Assembly (NCBI RefSeq): GCF_000265365.1
Contig: NC_018011.1
Coordinates: 2,559,501-2,623,500 of the forward strand
Direction of reading: 5' to 3'
Length of the DNA stretch: 64,000 bases
Source: Alistipes finegoldii DSM 17242
GTDB taxonomy: Bacteria; Bacteroidota; Bacteroidia; Bacteroidales; Rikenellaceae
Below the pieces are notes generated by a model. The model was given only the letters and a program-made list of their open reading frames with translations. It had not been told where the DNA came from and did no database searches. Shown here piece by piece: positions 1 to 8,202 of this stretch (position 1 is the first letter of the stretch; the number at the start of each line of letters is the position of its first letter). A program made the position numbers and the translations under genes.

Positions 1-349
1 CTTCGATCACTCCCGTGACGCGGAAAGTCGCCGGGTCGATGACATAGACCGCGCCCGAATTGTTCACCACGACGTATCCGCGTCCTTTGTGGAGGGTCAT
101 GGACTGGGCGACGTCGCCCAGTTTCATGCCGTTCGCGCGGATGAAGATTTCGTTTTCGACAGTTCGCGCCGCAGGATCGTAGAACGACAGCGAAGCGTTG
201 TCCCAGCCGAAGTTGCCCTCGCACGTGATGAACACGCCGCGCTGCGACTGTGCGAACGGCTCTTCATGCAGCGGTCCGTAGTCCATGCAGGCGCAGCAGA
301 ATCCTGCGCCGGCGCATAGAACCGCCATATGTCGTAAAACGCGTTTCAT
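1..349 (-). CDS. YncE/BtuG-like beta-propeller lipoprotein, N-terminal part
   Basis: Partial: the gene starts at the ATG at 349 and runs off the left edge, so about 116 residues are visible. The first residues form a lipoprotein signal peptide (MKRVLRHMAVLCAGAG, with a Cys cluster around residues 18-21). The mature part shows beta-propeller blade features of the YncE/DUF5074 family, such as GVFITCEGNFGWDNASLSFY and GYVVVNNSGAVYVIDPATF. It lies directly downstream of a cobalamin riboswitch. In Bacteroides the surface B12-binding lipoprotein BtuG is a beta-propeller of this kind expressed from B12-controlled loci, so a BtuG-like corrinoid-capture role is the best inference. A different ligand is possible, because only the first two or so blades can be seen. 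Confidence 0.75.
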   Translation of the reverse strand, partial: MKRVLRHMAVLCAGAGFCCACMDYGPLHEEPFAQSQRGVFITCEGNFGWDNASLSFYDPAARTVENEIFIRANGMKLGDVAQSMTLHKGRGYVVVNNSGAVYVIDPATFRVTGVIE

Positions 350-439
350 CGGCTTTCAAATGACTGCGGCTGGTACGGGCGGACGTGTCGTATGCTGATT
401 TTGGCGACGGCCTGCTGCGCCCCATTCTCCGCAGGGTGC

Positions 440-605
440 ATAATGGTTGAACGGCATGCGGCAGGTCTTCTGACTCGTTACCGTTCCGGCGCCTTCCCGT
501 CCCGGAGGACAGTGGCCAAAGAGTGCCGGAACATGTTGCGTAACTTACAGCAGCGGGAACTGTTGCCGGATTTCACGGCATTCCCTTTTAATCCCCGCGC
601 CCTTC
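440..605 (-). promoter_or_regulatory. Cobalamin (adenosylcobalamin-type) riboswitch
   Basis: Reading the minus strand from about 600 down to 450, the conserved cobalamin aptamer elements occur in order. They are GGGAATGCCGTGAAATCCGG, then CAGTTCCCGCTGCTGTAA, then GGCCACTG, GGGAAGGC and finally CGAGTCAGAAGACCTGCC, the B12-box end. About 90 nt separate the aptamer from the ATG of the lipoprotein gene at 349, which leaves room for an expression platform. Family knowledge predicts lower expression of the downstream gene when cobalamin is abundant. Confidence 0.93.
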
Positions 606-632
606 CGGGGCGTTTCGGGAACCGATGCGACG

Positions 633-664
633 CAAAAGTAATCTTTTTTCGAGACATGCCCCAA
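633..664 (-). promoter_or_regulatory. Bacteroidota-type promoter of the riboswitch transcript
   Basis: On the minus strand TACTTTTG (complement of 633-640) matches the -7 consensus TAnnTTTG. A TTG (complement of 662-664) lies 21 bp upstream as the -33 element. Transcription would start about 30 nt before the cobalamin aptamer. Confidence 0.65.
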
Positions 665-781
665 AGATTCGGACGAAAATATTAACTTTGTTGAGTAAAT
701 TGCGGCTCTGCGGACTCCGGCGAGGGTGATCGGCGGAGCTGTTGTGAAAAAAAGATTAACTTTGCCCGAAAATCGGATGTT

Positions 782-1219
782 ATGACGGTTGAGATACGAC
801 GGATAACCCAAGTCTCGGATGCGCTCGAAGAGGCGTTCGCGCGGCTGATGCCGCAGCTTTCGCCGCGGCTGGGCGCGCCCTCCCGCGAGGTGTTGCGGCG
901 TGTGGCCGGAAGCGAAACCGGGGCGTTGCTGGCCGCTGTGGCCGGGGAACGCATCGTCGGGGTGCTGATGCTGGCGTGGTACGATGCGCCTTCGGGGCGC
1001 AAGGCGTGGATCGAGGACGTCGTGGTGGACGGCGCGGCACGCGGCTGCGGCGCGGGCGATGCGCTGGTGCGCGCCGCCGTGGAGCATGCGGCCCGCATCG
1101 GCGCCGGGAAGGTGATGCTGACGTCGAACCCGGCGCGCGAAGCCGCTAGGGCGCTTTATCGCAAAGTCGGATTCGAAGAGGTGGAAACCACGGTTTTCGC
1201 CTTTAAAACAGATAAGTGA
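782..1219 (+). CDS. GNAT family N-acetyltransferase
   Basis: A 145-residue single-domain GNAT acetyltransferase; the acceptor substrate is unknown. The acetyl-CoA region is visible as VVDGAARGCGAGDALVRAA (the R/QxxGxG/A loop, here RGCGAG), followed by the C-terminal ARALYRKVGFEEVETTVFA strand typical of GNATs. A -7-like box TAACTTTG sits at 757-764, about 17 bp before the start, so the 5' UTR is very short. The stop codon overlaps the ATG of the next gene (TGATG at 1217-1221), which suggests translational coupling with the AsmA-like gene. The two products have no obvious functional link. Confidence 0.85.
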   Translation: MTVEIRRITQVSDALEEAFARLMPQLSPRLGAPSREVLRRVAGSETGALLAAVAGERIVGVLMLAWYDAPSGRKAWIEDVVVDGAARGCGAGDALVRAAVEHAARIGAGKVMLTSNPAREAARALYRKVGFEEVETTVFAFKTDK

Positions 1220-3903
1220 TGAAAAAATTCGTGAAGATTGCGGCCATCGTGGTGGCCGTCGTGCTGGTGATCGCTCTGGTGGCGCCGATGGTGCTGCGGG
1301 GCAAGATCGCCGAGATTGTGAAGCGTGAGGCCAATGCGATGCTCGATGCGCGGCTCGATTTCGAGAAGCTGGACATCAGCCTGTTGCGCCATTTTCCCCG
1401 TGCTTCGCTCGACCTGAAGGGACTGACGCTGGTGGGCGAGGAGCCTTTCGCGGGCGATACGATCGTCGCCGCGCAGCGGATTTCGGTGGTCGTGAACGTG
1501 ATGTCGCTTTTCGGCGACGAGGGGTTCGAGGTGACGAAGATCATCCTTTCGGAGCCTGCGCTCCATGCGCACAAACTCGCCGACGGCAGGGTGAACTGGG
1601 ACGTTATGAAGGCTTCGGAAGAGGCTCAGGGCGAAGAGGAAAGCCCCGCCGATGCGGAACCTTCGTCGTTCCGCCTTTCGGTCCGCGACTTCAGGATCAG
1701 CGACGCGTCGATCCGTTACGAGGACGATTCGACGGGCATGCGCTTCTCGACCGCACCGCTGTCGCTCCGTCTGCGGGGCGATATGTCGGCCGACCAGACC
1801 GACCTCGACCTGCGGCTGACGGCCAAGGGCATGCGGCTGGTTTCGGGCGGTATTCCGATGCTCAGCGGCGCCGAAGCGGAGCTGGATGCGGTGATTGCGG
1901 CCGATCTGGCGAACAGCCGCTTTACCTTCTCGCAGAACAAACTGCGCCTGAACGCCATCGAGGTAGGTCTCGACGGCTGGGTGGAGCTGAAAGACGACGC
2001 CGTGGCCATGGACGTCACGGCCGGCTGCGACAAGGTGCAGTTCAAGGACGTGCTTTCGCTCGTTCCGGCCTTCTACACCCGCGACTTCCGTAATCTTGCG
2101 GCCGGCGGCGAACTTTCGATGGCGCTCTGGGCGCGCGGCGAAATGCGCGGTGCGGCGCTTCCGGCGTTCGAGCTCAGGACGGAGGTGCGCAACGGCAGTT
2201 TCCAGTACTCGTCGCTGCCCAAGGCGGTGGACGGCATCAACATCGACGTCCGGATCGCCAATCCCGGCGGCGTGGCGGATAAGACTGAAATCGACCTCTC
2301 GAAATTCACGCTCCGGATGGCCGGGAATTCGCTTTCGGCGTCGGCTTATGCGACCAATCTGGTCAGCGACCCGACGTTCCGTGCCGCGGTGGACGGCCGT
2401 GTCGATCTGGGGGCCGTCAAAGAGGTGTATCCGCTAGAAAAGGGGATGGAACTGAGCGGCCTGATTACCGCCGACGTGAAGGTTTCGGGCCGTATGTCCG
2501 ACATCGAAAAGAGCCGCTACGAGCGGATCGGCGCGTCGGGAACGTTCGTCGTCGAGCGGCTGGGTCTGACCATGCCCGAACTGCCTGCGGTCCATATCCG
2601 CCGTGCCGCAGCGACCATTACGCCCGCGGCCATGACGCTCGGCGAACTCGGCCTTACGATAGGCCGGAGCGATCTGGCGGCCAACGGCCAGCTGTCAGGC
2701 TACATCGGCTACCTGCTGCGGGGCGACATGCTTTCGGGACGTCTCTATGTGAAGTCCGACCTGCTGGACCTGAACGAAATGATGAACGTCATGCCCGATT
2801 CCGCACCGGAGGAGACCCCGGAGACGTCGTCGGCCGGGACTTCCGCCGAACCGGCGCAGGCGCTCGAAGTGCCGCGCAACCTGAATCTTTCGCTCAATAC
2901 CGAACTGCAGAAGGTGCTCTTCCAGAAAATGACCGTATCCGGCATATCGGGCGAGATGCGCGTGGCCGGCGGCGCCCTTTCGCTCGAACGGCTGCGCATG
3001 CAGCTCTTCGGCGGTTCGGCGACCGCTTCGGGCAGCTATTCGACGGCGGCCGATCCGCAGCGTCCGGCGCTGAAGCTGTCGCTGGGGCTTTCGGGCGCTT
3101 CGTTCTCCAAGACGTTCGACGAACTGGAGATGGTGCAGAAACTCGTGCCGCTGTTCGCCAAAACGGGCGGCGATTATTCGTTGTCGCTCGATATGACGAC
3201 CGCGCTCGATCCGAATATGGAACCCGACCTGCAGTCGCTCAGCGCCACGGGCGAAATCAAGTCGGCGAACATCCGTATCCAGAACCTCGAAGCGTTCGAT
3301 GCGCTGGCCAAGGCGCTCGACAACGACAAACTGCGGAAAATCGAAGCCAAGGACGTCGCCGTCCGTTTCTCGATCAGGGACGGTCGGATTACGACCCAGC
3401 CTTTCGACCTGAAGATGGGCGACATAAAGATCAACATGTCCGGTTCGACGGGACTCGACCAGACCATCGACTATACGGCCAAGGTGGCCCTGCCTGCGGG
3501 TTCTGCGGGCGGGAGCTTGGAGTCGGTCAATGTCGGCATAGGCGGCACGTTTACCTCGCCCAAGATTACGCTCGGCGTGAAGGAAGCGGCCGAGCAGGCC
3601 GTGAAGAACGTCATTGACCAGCAGATTCAGAAGCTTACGGGCAGCGAATCGCTCGGCGAGGAGATTCAGAAGCAGGCCGACAACCTGCGCAAGGAGGCCA
3701 AACGTGCCGGCGACAAGCTGGTCGAAGCCGCCGAAGCGCAGCGCACGAAACTTGTGGACGGCGCCAAGGAGAAGGGCGCTTTGGCGAAGCTGGCGGCCGA
3801 GAAAGCGGGCGACAAGCTGGTCGAAGAGGCCAAGAAGCAGGCCGACAAACTCAGCGCCGAAGCTGAAAGACAGATCGAAAAACTCACGGCGAAGCAGGAG
3901 TAG
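1219..3903 (+). CDS. AsmA family protein
   Basis: Large envelope protein of 894 residues. Residues 4-26 form one N-terminal membrane anchor, followed by the AsmA opening (LRGKIAEIVKREANAML, then SLLRHFPRASLDLKGLTL). The middle is beta-strand rich with repeated short segments, and an AsmA C-terminal-type region (FSIRDGRITTQPFDLKMGD, MSGSTGLDQTIDYTAKVALP) lies near residues 715-765. AsmA-like proteins are inner-membrane-anchored periplasmic proteins linked to lipid transport and outer-membrane maintenance. The last 100 residues are a highly charged Ala/Lys/Glu helix with repeated AGDKLVE and KQADKL motifs, probably coiled coil. A GTG at 1216 is also in frame, but the ATG at 1219 overlapping the previous stop is preferred. 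Confidence 0.85.
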   Translation: MKKFVKIAAIVVAVVLVIALVAPMVLRGKIAEIVKREANAMLDARLDFEKLDISLLRHFPRASLDLKGLTLVGEEPFAGDTIVAAQRISVVVNVMSLFGDEGFEVTKIILSEPALHAHKLADGRVNWDVMKASEEAQGEEESPADAEPSSFRLSVRDFRISDASIRYEDDSTGMRFSTAPLSLRLRGDMSADQTDLDLRLTAKGMRLVSGGIPMLSGAEAELDAVIAADLANSRFTFSQNKLRLNAIEVGLDGWVELKDDAVAMDVTAGCDKVQFKDVLSLVPAFYTRDFRNLAAGGELSMALWARGEMRGAALPAFELRTEVRNGSFQYSSLPKAVDGINIDVRIANPGGVADKTEIDLSKFTLRMAGNSLSASAYATNLVSDPTFRAAVDGRVDLGAVKEVYPLEKGMELSGLITADVKVSGRMSDIEKSRYERIGASGTFVVERLGLTMPELPAVHIRRAAATITPAAMTLGELGLTIGRSDLAANGQLSGYIGYLLRGDMLSGRLYVKSDLLDLNEMMNVMPDSAPEETPETSSAGTSAEPAQALEVPRNLNLSLNTELQKVLFQKMTVSGISGEMRVAGGALSLERLRMQLFGGSATASGSYSTAADPQRPALKLSLGLSGASFSKTFDELEMVQKLVPLFAKTGGDYSLSLDMTTALDPNMEPDLQSLSATGEIKSANIRIQNLEAFDALAKALDNDKLRKIEAKDVAVRFSIRDGRITTQPFDLKMGDIKINMSGSTGLDQTIDYTAKVALPAGSAGGSLESVNVGIGGTFTSPKITLGVKEAAEQAVKNVIDQQIQKLTGSESLGEEIQKQADNLRKEAKRAGDKLVEAAEAQRTKLVDGAKEKGALAKLAAEKAGDKLVEEAKKQADKLSAEAERQIEKLTAKQE

Positions 3904-3906
3904 GCA

Positions 3907-5121
3907 ATGCTTGTTCTTTTCGCCGTCATTTTCGGAGGAATCGTCACGGGGCGCCTGCTGCAAAGCCGGCGCCTCGCCTTCGTCTCCCGGCTGATCGCCG
4001 TCATCATCTGGGCGTTGTTGTTCCTGCTCGGACTGGAGGTCGGTTCCGATCCCGCCGTCGTGGGCGGCATGGCGACGCTGGGGCGTACCGCCTTCGTGAT
4101 CTTCGTCTTCTCGGTCGCGGGAAGCATCGGGGCTTCGTGGCTGTTGTGGCGGCGTATCCGGGGCCGCAGTGCTTCCGGGACGGAGGGCACCGGGGCAAAT
4201 CCGGCATCTGCAGGCTCTGTTTCGGGCCGGGAACTTGGGACCGGAGGCGGGGGCTGCGGTGCGAATTGCTCTTCCGGGACTGTTGCGGATATATCTTCCG
4301 AAACGTTCCCGAATCCGGCGGCGTGTGGCGCGTCATGCTCTGCTGAACCTTCGGATTCAGCGGTGGGTCGCGTGTCATGCTCGCCCGAACCTTCGGAGCC
4401 GGCATTGTTTCGCGCGCCGTGTTCTCCCCAATCTTCGGAACCGACGGCGTGCGAGCCGACGCCCGCGCCTGCTTGTCCGGCATCCGATCCGGAAAAGCCG
4501 CTGTCGATGTGGAATGCACTGAAAGGGAGTCTGGTGATCGTCGCCTTCTTCGTCGCCGGATGCGTCGCGGGACTTTTCGCTCTCGTGCCGTTCGATGTCG
4601 CCGGGGCGCGCGTCAGCACGTATGTTCTCTATGCGCTGATGTTTTGTGTCGGCGTGACGCTGGGCCATGATGAAACCCTTGCGGGACGTGTCCGGCGGCT
4701 CGATCCGCGGCTGGCGCTGCTGCCCGTGATGACTGCCGTCGGAACGCTGGCGGGCGCGGCTCTCGCGACGCCGCTTCTGCCGCCGCTGGCCGTGACCGAT
4801 ACGCTGGCCGTCGGTTCGGGTTTCGGCTATTATTCGCTGTCGAGCATCTTTATCGCCGATTTCCGGGGCGCGGAGCTGGGAACCGTCGCTCTGCTATGCA
4901 ACGTCATGCGCGAGATCTTCACGCTGCTGGCCGCGCCGCTGGTCGTCCGTTGGTGCGGACCGCTGGCGGCCGTCTCGATCGGCGGTGCGACCACCTTCGA
5001 CACCACGCTGCCCGTCATCACGCAGGCGGCCGGAAAGCCCTATGCCGTGGTTTCGATTTTCCACGGCTGCACGCTCGATTTCAGCGTTCCGTTTCTGGTG
5101 ACGTTTTTCTGTACGCTGTAA
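3907..5121 (+). CDS. lysO: LysO-like (DUF340) lysine exporter with a Cys-rich insert
   Basis: Multi-pass membrane protein of 404 residues. The N-terminal part (about 1-85) has three hydrophobic segments (VIFGGIVTGRLLQSRR, VIIWALLFLLGLEVGSDP). The C-terminal part (about 199-404) carries the DUF340 features GSGFGYYSLSSI, ELGTVALLCNVMREIFTLL and SIGGATTFDTTLPVI. In E. coli LysO (YbjE), about 300 residues long, this family exports L-lysine. The extra length is an unusual hydrophilic insert at residues 86-197, rich in Cys, Ser, Pro and Gly and containing a 14-residue tandem repeat (see 4336-4461). The gene starts 4 nt after asmA and probably shares its transcript. Family assignment is good; the substrate is inferred. 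Confidence 0.78.
   Translation: MLVLFAVIFGGIVTGRLLQSRRLAFVSRLIAVIIWALLFLLGLEVGSDPAVVGGMATLGRTAFVIFVFSVAGSIGASWLLWRRIRGRSASGTEGTGANPASAGSVSGRELGTGGGGCGANCSSGTVADISSETFPNPAACGASCSAEPSDSAVGRVSCSPEPSEPALFRAPCSPQSSEPTACEPTPAPACPASDPEKPLSMWNALKGSLVIVAFFVAGCVAGLFALVPFDVAGARVSTYVLYALMFCVGVTLGHDETLAGRVRRLDPRLALLPVMTAVGTLAGAALATPLLPPLAVTDTLAVGSGFGYYSLSSIFIADFRGAELGTVALLCNVMREIFTLLAAPLVVRWCGPLAAVSIGGATTFDTTLPVITQAAGKPYAVVSIFHGCTLDFSVPFLVTFFCTL
4336..4461 (+). repeat. 42-bp tandem repeat (x3) inside the LysO-like gene
   Basis: Three 42-bp units begin with the Cys codons at 4336, 4378 and 4420. They encode CSAEPSDSAVGRVS, CSPEPSEPALFRAP and CSPQSSEPTACEPT. The period is a multiple of three, so copy-number change would keep the frame. 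It lies in the hydrophilic insert between the two membrane halves. Confidence 0.85.
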
Positions 5122-5132
5122 TTGTTGGCCGC

Positions 5133-5177
5133 AATAAAAATTCCCGCGGGTCTCTTGTATCCGGCGGGCGTTTTATT
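5133..5177. terminator. Bidirectional terminator between convergent genes
   Basis: Two stacked stems are separated by a small internal mismatch. AATAAAA (5133-5139) pairs with TTTTATT (5171-5177), and CCCGC (5143-5147) pairs with GCGGG (5164-5168). The A-rich and T-rich flanks could serve both the + strand lysO end at 5121 and the - strand regulator end at 5173. Confidence 0.55.
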
Positions 5178-5457
5178 TCCGGATATAGGTCTGCAACGCC
5201 GCGACGTATTCGGCGAAGGCGTCGCGTCCCGTGTCGGTGATGCGGCAGACGGTGCAGGGCATCTTGCCCCGGAAGGTCTTTTCGATTTCGATGTAATTCG
5301 CTTTCGCCAGCTTGTCCAGCTGTACCGAAAGGTTGCCCGCCGTGGCTCCGGTCTGCTGCCGGATGAAGACGAAATCGGCGCTTTCGACCCCAATGAGGAT
5401 CGACATCACGGCCAGACGCAGTTCGGAATGCAGCAGGGGGTTGAGTTCTTTAAACAC
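5173..5457 (-). CDS. Winged-helix transcriptional regulator (MarR/ArsR-like)
   Basis: About 94 residues, read from a GTG at 5457: VFKELNPLLHSELRLAVMS, then a helix-turn-helix QTGATAGNLSVQLDKLAKAN and a beta wing around IEIEKTFRGKMPCTVCRITD. This compact winged-helix type is often encoded beside small membrane proteins. The GTG start lies inside the last codons of the upstream gene (8-nt overlap, which ends at 5450), with AGGAAC just upstream, so the two are translationally coupled. An ATG exists only at codon 18 and would remove the first helix. A role as regulator of the membrane-protein cluster is inferred from the operon alone. Confidence 0.72.
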   Translation of the reverse strand: MFKELNPLLHSELRLAVMSILIGVESADFVFIRQQTGATAGNLSVQLDKLAKANYIEIEKTFRGKMPCTVCRITDTGRDAFAEYVAALQTYIRK

Positions 5458-6082
5458 GGTTCCTGCGTTCGTTGTAGCGCAGCACGATTCCCGTTCCGAA
5501 GAAGAGGATGACGGCTGCCGCAAGGGTGAGTATGAATTGGGAGACGGTCTCTCCTGCTGCTGCGGCCCGGAAAATCCATGCGGCGAGAAATGCCCCCGCA
5601 ATGCTGATGAAGAGCAGTCCGCCCAGCGATCCGCTCTGGTTCGACCGGTTGGCTTCGCTGCGGCGGAACAGTTCGCCCGTGACGCCCGCCGCAATGGCTG
5701 CGCCCATGGTCAGCAGTCCCATGACGGGCAGCTGCAGTCCGTCGCCCGCGGCTACGTATCCCGCAGTGTAGAGACATACGCCGAGCGCATAGGCCCAGAC
5801 GTTCATCAGTGTCCGGTCGTTGGCCGTGACCGTGCGGTGACTTCTGTAATGGAAATAGAGTGCGGCCAGCCCGGCGACCGTCCCGGCGAGGACCAGCATC
5901 AGCGTCAAATCCCGGCCCGTCGTCCGCCGGACGACGTAATCCGCCGTTGTGACGGCCAGCGCCAGCGCTCCTGCGCCGAAGAAAAGCGTGCTCCGCACGA
6001 AACTCAGTTTGCGGCGCTGCGCTTCGAGCGAGCGGGCGATCAGCTCCATCGCCTCTTTTTCGGACATTTTCCGTTCTTCCAT
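5450..6082 (-). CDS. Multi-pass membrane protein of unknown function
   Basis: 210 residues. A charged amphipathic N terminus (EERKMSEKEAMELIARSLEAQRRK) is followed by about six hydrophobic segments, including LFFGAGALALAVTTADYVV, LMLVLAGTVAGLAALYF and FILTLAAAVILFFGTGIVL. I do not recognise a named family. The N-terminal layout resembles the two tandem paralogs upstream (acidic/basic helix then membrane domain). It starts 4 nt after the gene ending at 6087 and overlaps the regulator gene by 8 nt, so all are probably one operon. Confidence 0.7.
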   Translation of the reverse strand: MEERKMSEKEAMELIARSLEAQRRKLSFVRSTLFFGAGALALAVTTADYVVRRTTGRDLTLMLVLAGTVAGLAALYFHYRSHRTVTANDRTLMNVWAYALGVCLYTAGYVAAGDGLQLPVMGLLTMGAAIAAGVTGELFRRSEANRSNQSGSLGGLLFISIAGAFLAAWIFRAAAAGETVSQFILTLAAAVILFFGTGIVLRYNERRNRV

Positions 6083-6086
6083 ACGG

Positions 6087-6626
6087 CTATTGTTTCGGAT
6101 GATTCGACTTGTAGTTGAGAATATGCCCCGGCACGATCATCATTGCGACGAATCCGGCGATAAAGAGCGCCGGCACCCAGTAACCGGTTGCGGCGAGCGA
6201 TACGGGGGCGAGGATGATCGCCGCGGCCCCGCCGACGGCGGCCGGGACGAAGCGGATGACAAGCCCCGTGATGGCTGTTCCCATGCCCATCATCAGCAGG
6301 ATGACGAAGAGGATCGGGACCGGCATGTCGCCGAATACCGAGAGCAGGCTGACGAACCACGCCGTGAGACCCATTACCAGCCATACCTGACCGATTACGC
6401 GGTCGATGAAGGTGTAGACCCTGCCGCCGTCCGCCTTGGGCATCGTCAGCAGACTCAGCGCGGTTCCGAATACGGGCAGCAGCAGCCATAGGTAGTACCA
6501 GTTCCGGCCCGGAAAGAGTGCGTAGGCGGCCCATACGGCGAGTGTCGTGACGACGGTCGCATAGCCCCATATCAGGAACGGCCGCCCGGCGTTGCGGACC
6601 ATGCGGCTGCGGGTGTTGTCGATCAT
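6087..6626 (-). CDS. Membrane protein, tandem paralog 2, start uncertain
   Basis: 179 residues from the ATG at 6626 (MIDNTRSRMVRNAGRPFLIW), with about five or six membrane helices ending in VPGHILNYKSNHPKQ. It is clearly a paralog of the gene at 6837-7433: the motif NTRSRMVRNAGRPFL, the WxYLW segment and the GHILNY ending are shared. The reading frame stays open upstream as far as the TAA of the previous gene (6837-6839). Those codons include a match to the paralog N terminus (PLDAAENIALVGRMI) but no ATG, GTG or TTG. The annotated start therefore removes a conserved N-terminal helix, and the true start or a read-through product is unresolved. Confidence 0.6.
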   Translation of the reverse strand: MIDNTRSRMVRNAGRPFLIWGYATVVTTLAVWAAYALFPGRNWYYLWLLLPVFGTALSLLTMPKADGGRVYTFIDRVIGQVWLVMGLTAWFVSLLSVFGDMPVPILFVILLMMGMGTAITGLVIRFVPAAVGGAAAIILAPVSLAATGYWVPALFIAGFVAMMIVPGHILNYKSNHPKQ

Positions 6627-6836
6627 GCGGCCGACGAGTGCGATGTTTTCGGCGGCGTCCAGCGGCCTGTCCGCCGGTGCGCTGCCCGTTGCCGCGCCAT
6701 CTGCCGCAGTGCTGTCCGTTGCCGCGCCGCCCTCCGCAGTGCCGTTTTCGGTCGCTGCGCCGTCTTCCTCCGTACTGCCGTCTTCCTCTGCTGCGCCGTC
6801 TTTCGTCGCCCTGCCGGGCCGCGGTCCGGCCGCTTG

Positions 6837-7433
6837 TTACACGTCGCTGCGGGAGTGTCTGTACCGGTAATTGAGGATATGCCCCGGAATAATCGTCATC
6901 AGGACGAAGGCTGCCAGAAACAGTCCGGCGTGCCAGTTTCCGGTGACGACGAGCGAGACCGACGCCAGCACGATTCCGGCGATGCCGCCTGCCACGCCGG
7001 GCTTGAAGCCGATGATCAGGTTGTTGATGGTCGTGCCCAGACCGATCATCAGCAATACGGTGAATGCGACCGGAAACCGGACGACGAAACAGATCGCCAG
7101 CGTGCTTATCAGCAGGGTGGCGGGGCCTATTACGCTCCAGATGAGGTCGAGTACGCGGTCTACGTAGGTGTGCACCGAGCCTTCGGCCGCCTTGGGGCGC
7201 GTGAAGTACATCAGCGCGCCGCCCAAGAGGGGTAGCATGAACCAAAGGTAGTTCCAGCGTATGTCTCCGGTGCAGGACACTGCGGCCCATACGGCGATCA
7301 ATGTCGCGGCGGTCGCATAGCCCCACGCCAGAAACGGCCGTCCGGCGTTGCGGACCATGCGGCTGCGGGTATTTTCGATCATCCGCCCGATGAGTGCCAA
7401 ACTCTCGGCGGCATCCAGCTTTCTGTCTTCCAT
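6837..7433 (-). CDS. Membrane protein, tandem paralog 1
   Basis: 198 residues. A soluble N-terminal helix (MEDRKLDAAESLALIGRMIE) is followed by the conserved segment NTRSRMVRNAGRPFLAW and about five or six hydrophobic helices, ending in MTIIPGHILNYRYRHSRSDV. It is the first gene of the regulator-linked membrane cluster. A -7-like TAACTTTA (complement of 7453-7460) lies just upstream of the start. Function unknown; a role as membrane partner of the small HTH regulator is only suggested by position. Confidence 0.72.
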   Translation of the reverse strand: MEDRKLDAAESLALIGRMIENTRSRMVRNAGRPFLAWGYATAATLIAVWAAVSCTGDIRWNYLWFMLPLLGGALMYFTRPKAAEGSVHTYVDRVLDLIWSVIGPATLLISTLAICFVVRFPVAFTVLLMIGLGTTINNLIIGFKPGVAGGIAGIVLASVSLVVTGNWHAGLFLAAFVLMTIIPGHILNYRYRHSRSDV

Positions 7434-7543
7434 GTCTGTCGGATTTCGGGGTTAAAGTTACGAATTTGTTCCGGGTGTTCTTCGCTTTTCACCGGATGTC
7501 TGCGCGTCTTCTGCGGCGTTTCTGCCGTATGCGGGGCGGCGGT

Positions 7544-7915
7544 TTATTCCGCGGCAGGGTAGCGGAGGCGTATCGTCACGGCGTTCCGCTCTGCGGGCAG
7601 GGCGCGCTTTTTCGCGGCATAGCCTTCGGCCGGGCCGCGTTCGCCCGTCTTCATTTTGTAGTCGCCGTCCTCGTCGTGGAGGAGCGATACCTCGGCCGTT
7701 TCGGCGTCGATGCCTTCGAGCGTTACCACGACTTCGCCCCTCTTGGCGGGCGACATGCCGTATACGGGCTGTTCATGTCCGGCGACTTTCGCCATCGCCA
7801 GAACATTGCCTTTGTCGCTGCGGATGTCCGTTACGGTGATTTCAAGGGTTTTGGCCGCGGCGGCAACGGATGCCAGCGCAAAAATGACGGTCAGGACGAG
7901 TTTCCATGCTTTCAT
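7544..7915 (-). CDS. DUF2141 domain-containing secreted protein
   Basis: 123 residues with a signal peptide (MKAWKLVLTVIFALASVAAAA) and a mature beta-rich domain. It shows DUF2141 features: LEITVTDIRSDKGNVLAMA near the start and a VSLLHDEDGDYKMKT segment (the family's conserved HDxxxDGKxxxN-like stretch, here lacking Asn). Proteins of this family are periplasmic or secreted and have no established biochemical role. It starts 13 nt after the 2TM gene and is probably cotranscribed with it. Confidence 0.78.
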   Translation of the reverse strand: MKAWKLVLTVIFALASVAAAAKTLEITVTDIRSDKGNVLAMAKVAGHEQPVYGMSPAKRGEVVVTLEGIDAETAEVSLLHDEDGDYKMKTGERGPAEGYAAKKRALPAERNAVTIRLRYPAAE

Positions 7916-7928
7916 GGTTGCGGAGGTT

Positions 7929-8156
7929 TTAGCGGTAATTGTTTTCGTCGTCGCAGTCGGTGAGATACCAGACCAGCGACAGCACCAGATTCAGCCCCCA
8001 TCCTGCTGCGACCCATGCCACCCACCAGTAATGGGGCGAGGTCTGCCAGTTGACGAAGGCGAGGAATGCGCAGACTACGAGGTAGGTGGTGATGCGGCGT
8101 GCGAACCAGCGGCCGAAAAGGCGGCGTTTGTCCGGGGAGGTGTTCGTGAGTTCCAT
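7929..8156 (-). CDS. 2TM domain-containing small membrane protein
   Basis: 75 residues with two membrane helices (TTYLVVCAFLAFVNWQ and WWVAWVAAGWGLNLVLSLVWY) joined by a short loop, with a basic N-terminal stretch (RRLFGRWFARR). This matches the 2TM domain family common in Bacteroidota, where it is often attached to or beside histidine kinases. No kinase is present here. It is the first gene of a transcript driven by the promoter at 8203-8233. Confidence 0.72.
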   Translation of the reverse strand: MELTNTSPDKRRLFGRWFARRITTYLVVCAFLAFVNWQTSPHYWWVAWVAAGWGLNLVLSLVWYLTDCDDENNYR

Positions 8157-8202
8157 GCTGTTCGGTTTTTTAAGATTCTTTTATTGTGCCATAAATATAT
8201 TG

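Noticed and set aside
6040..7326. A 428-codon minus-strand frame through both membrane paralogs
   Set aside because: It is in a different frame from the two clear paralogs, extremely Arg-rich, and without hydrophobic segments.
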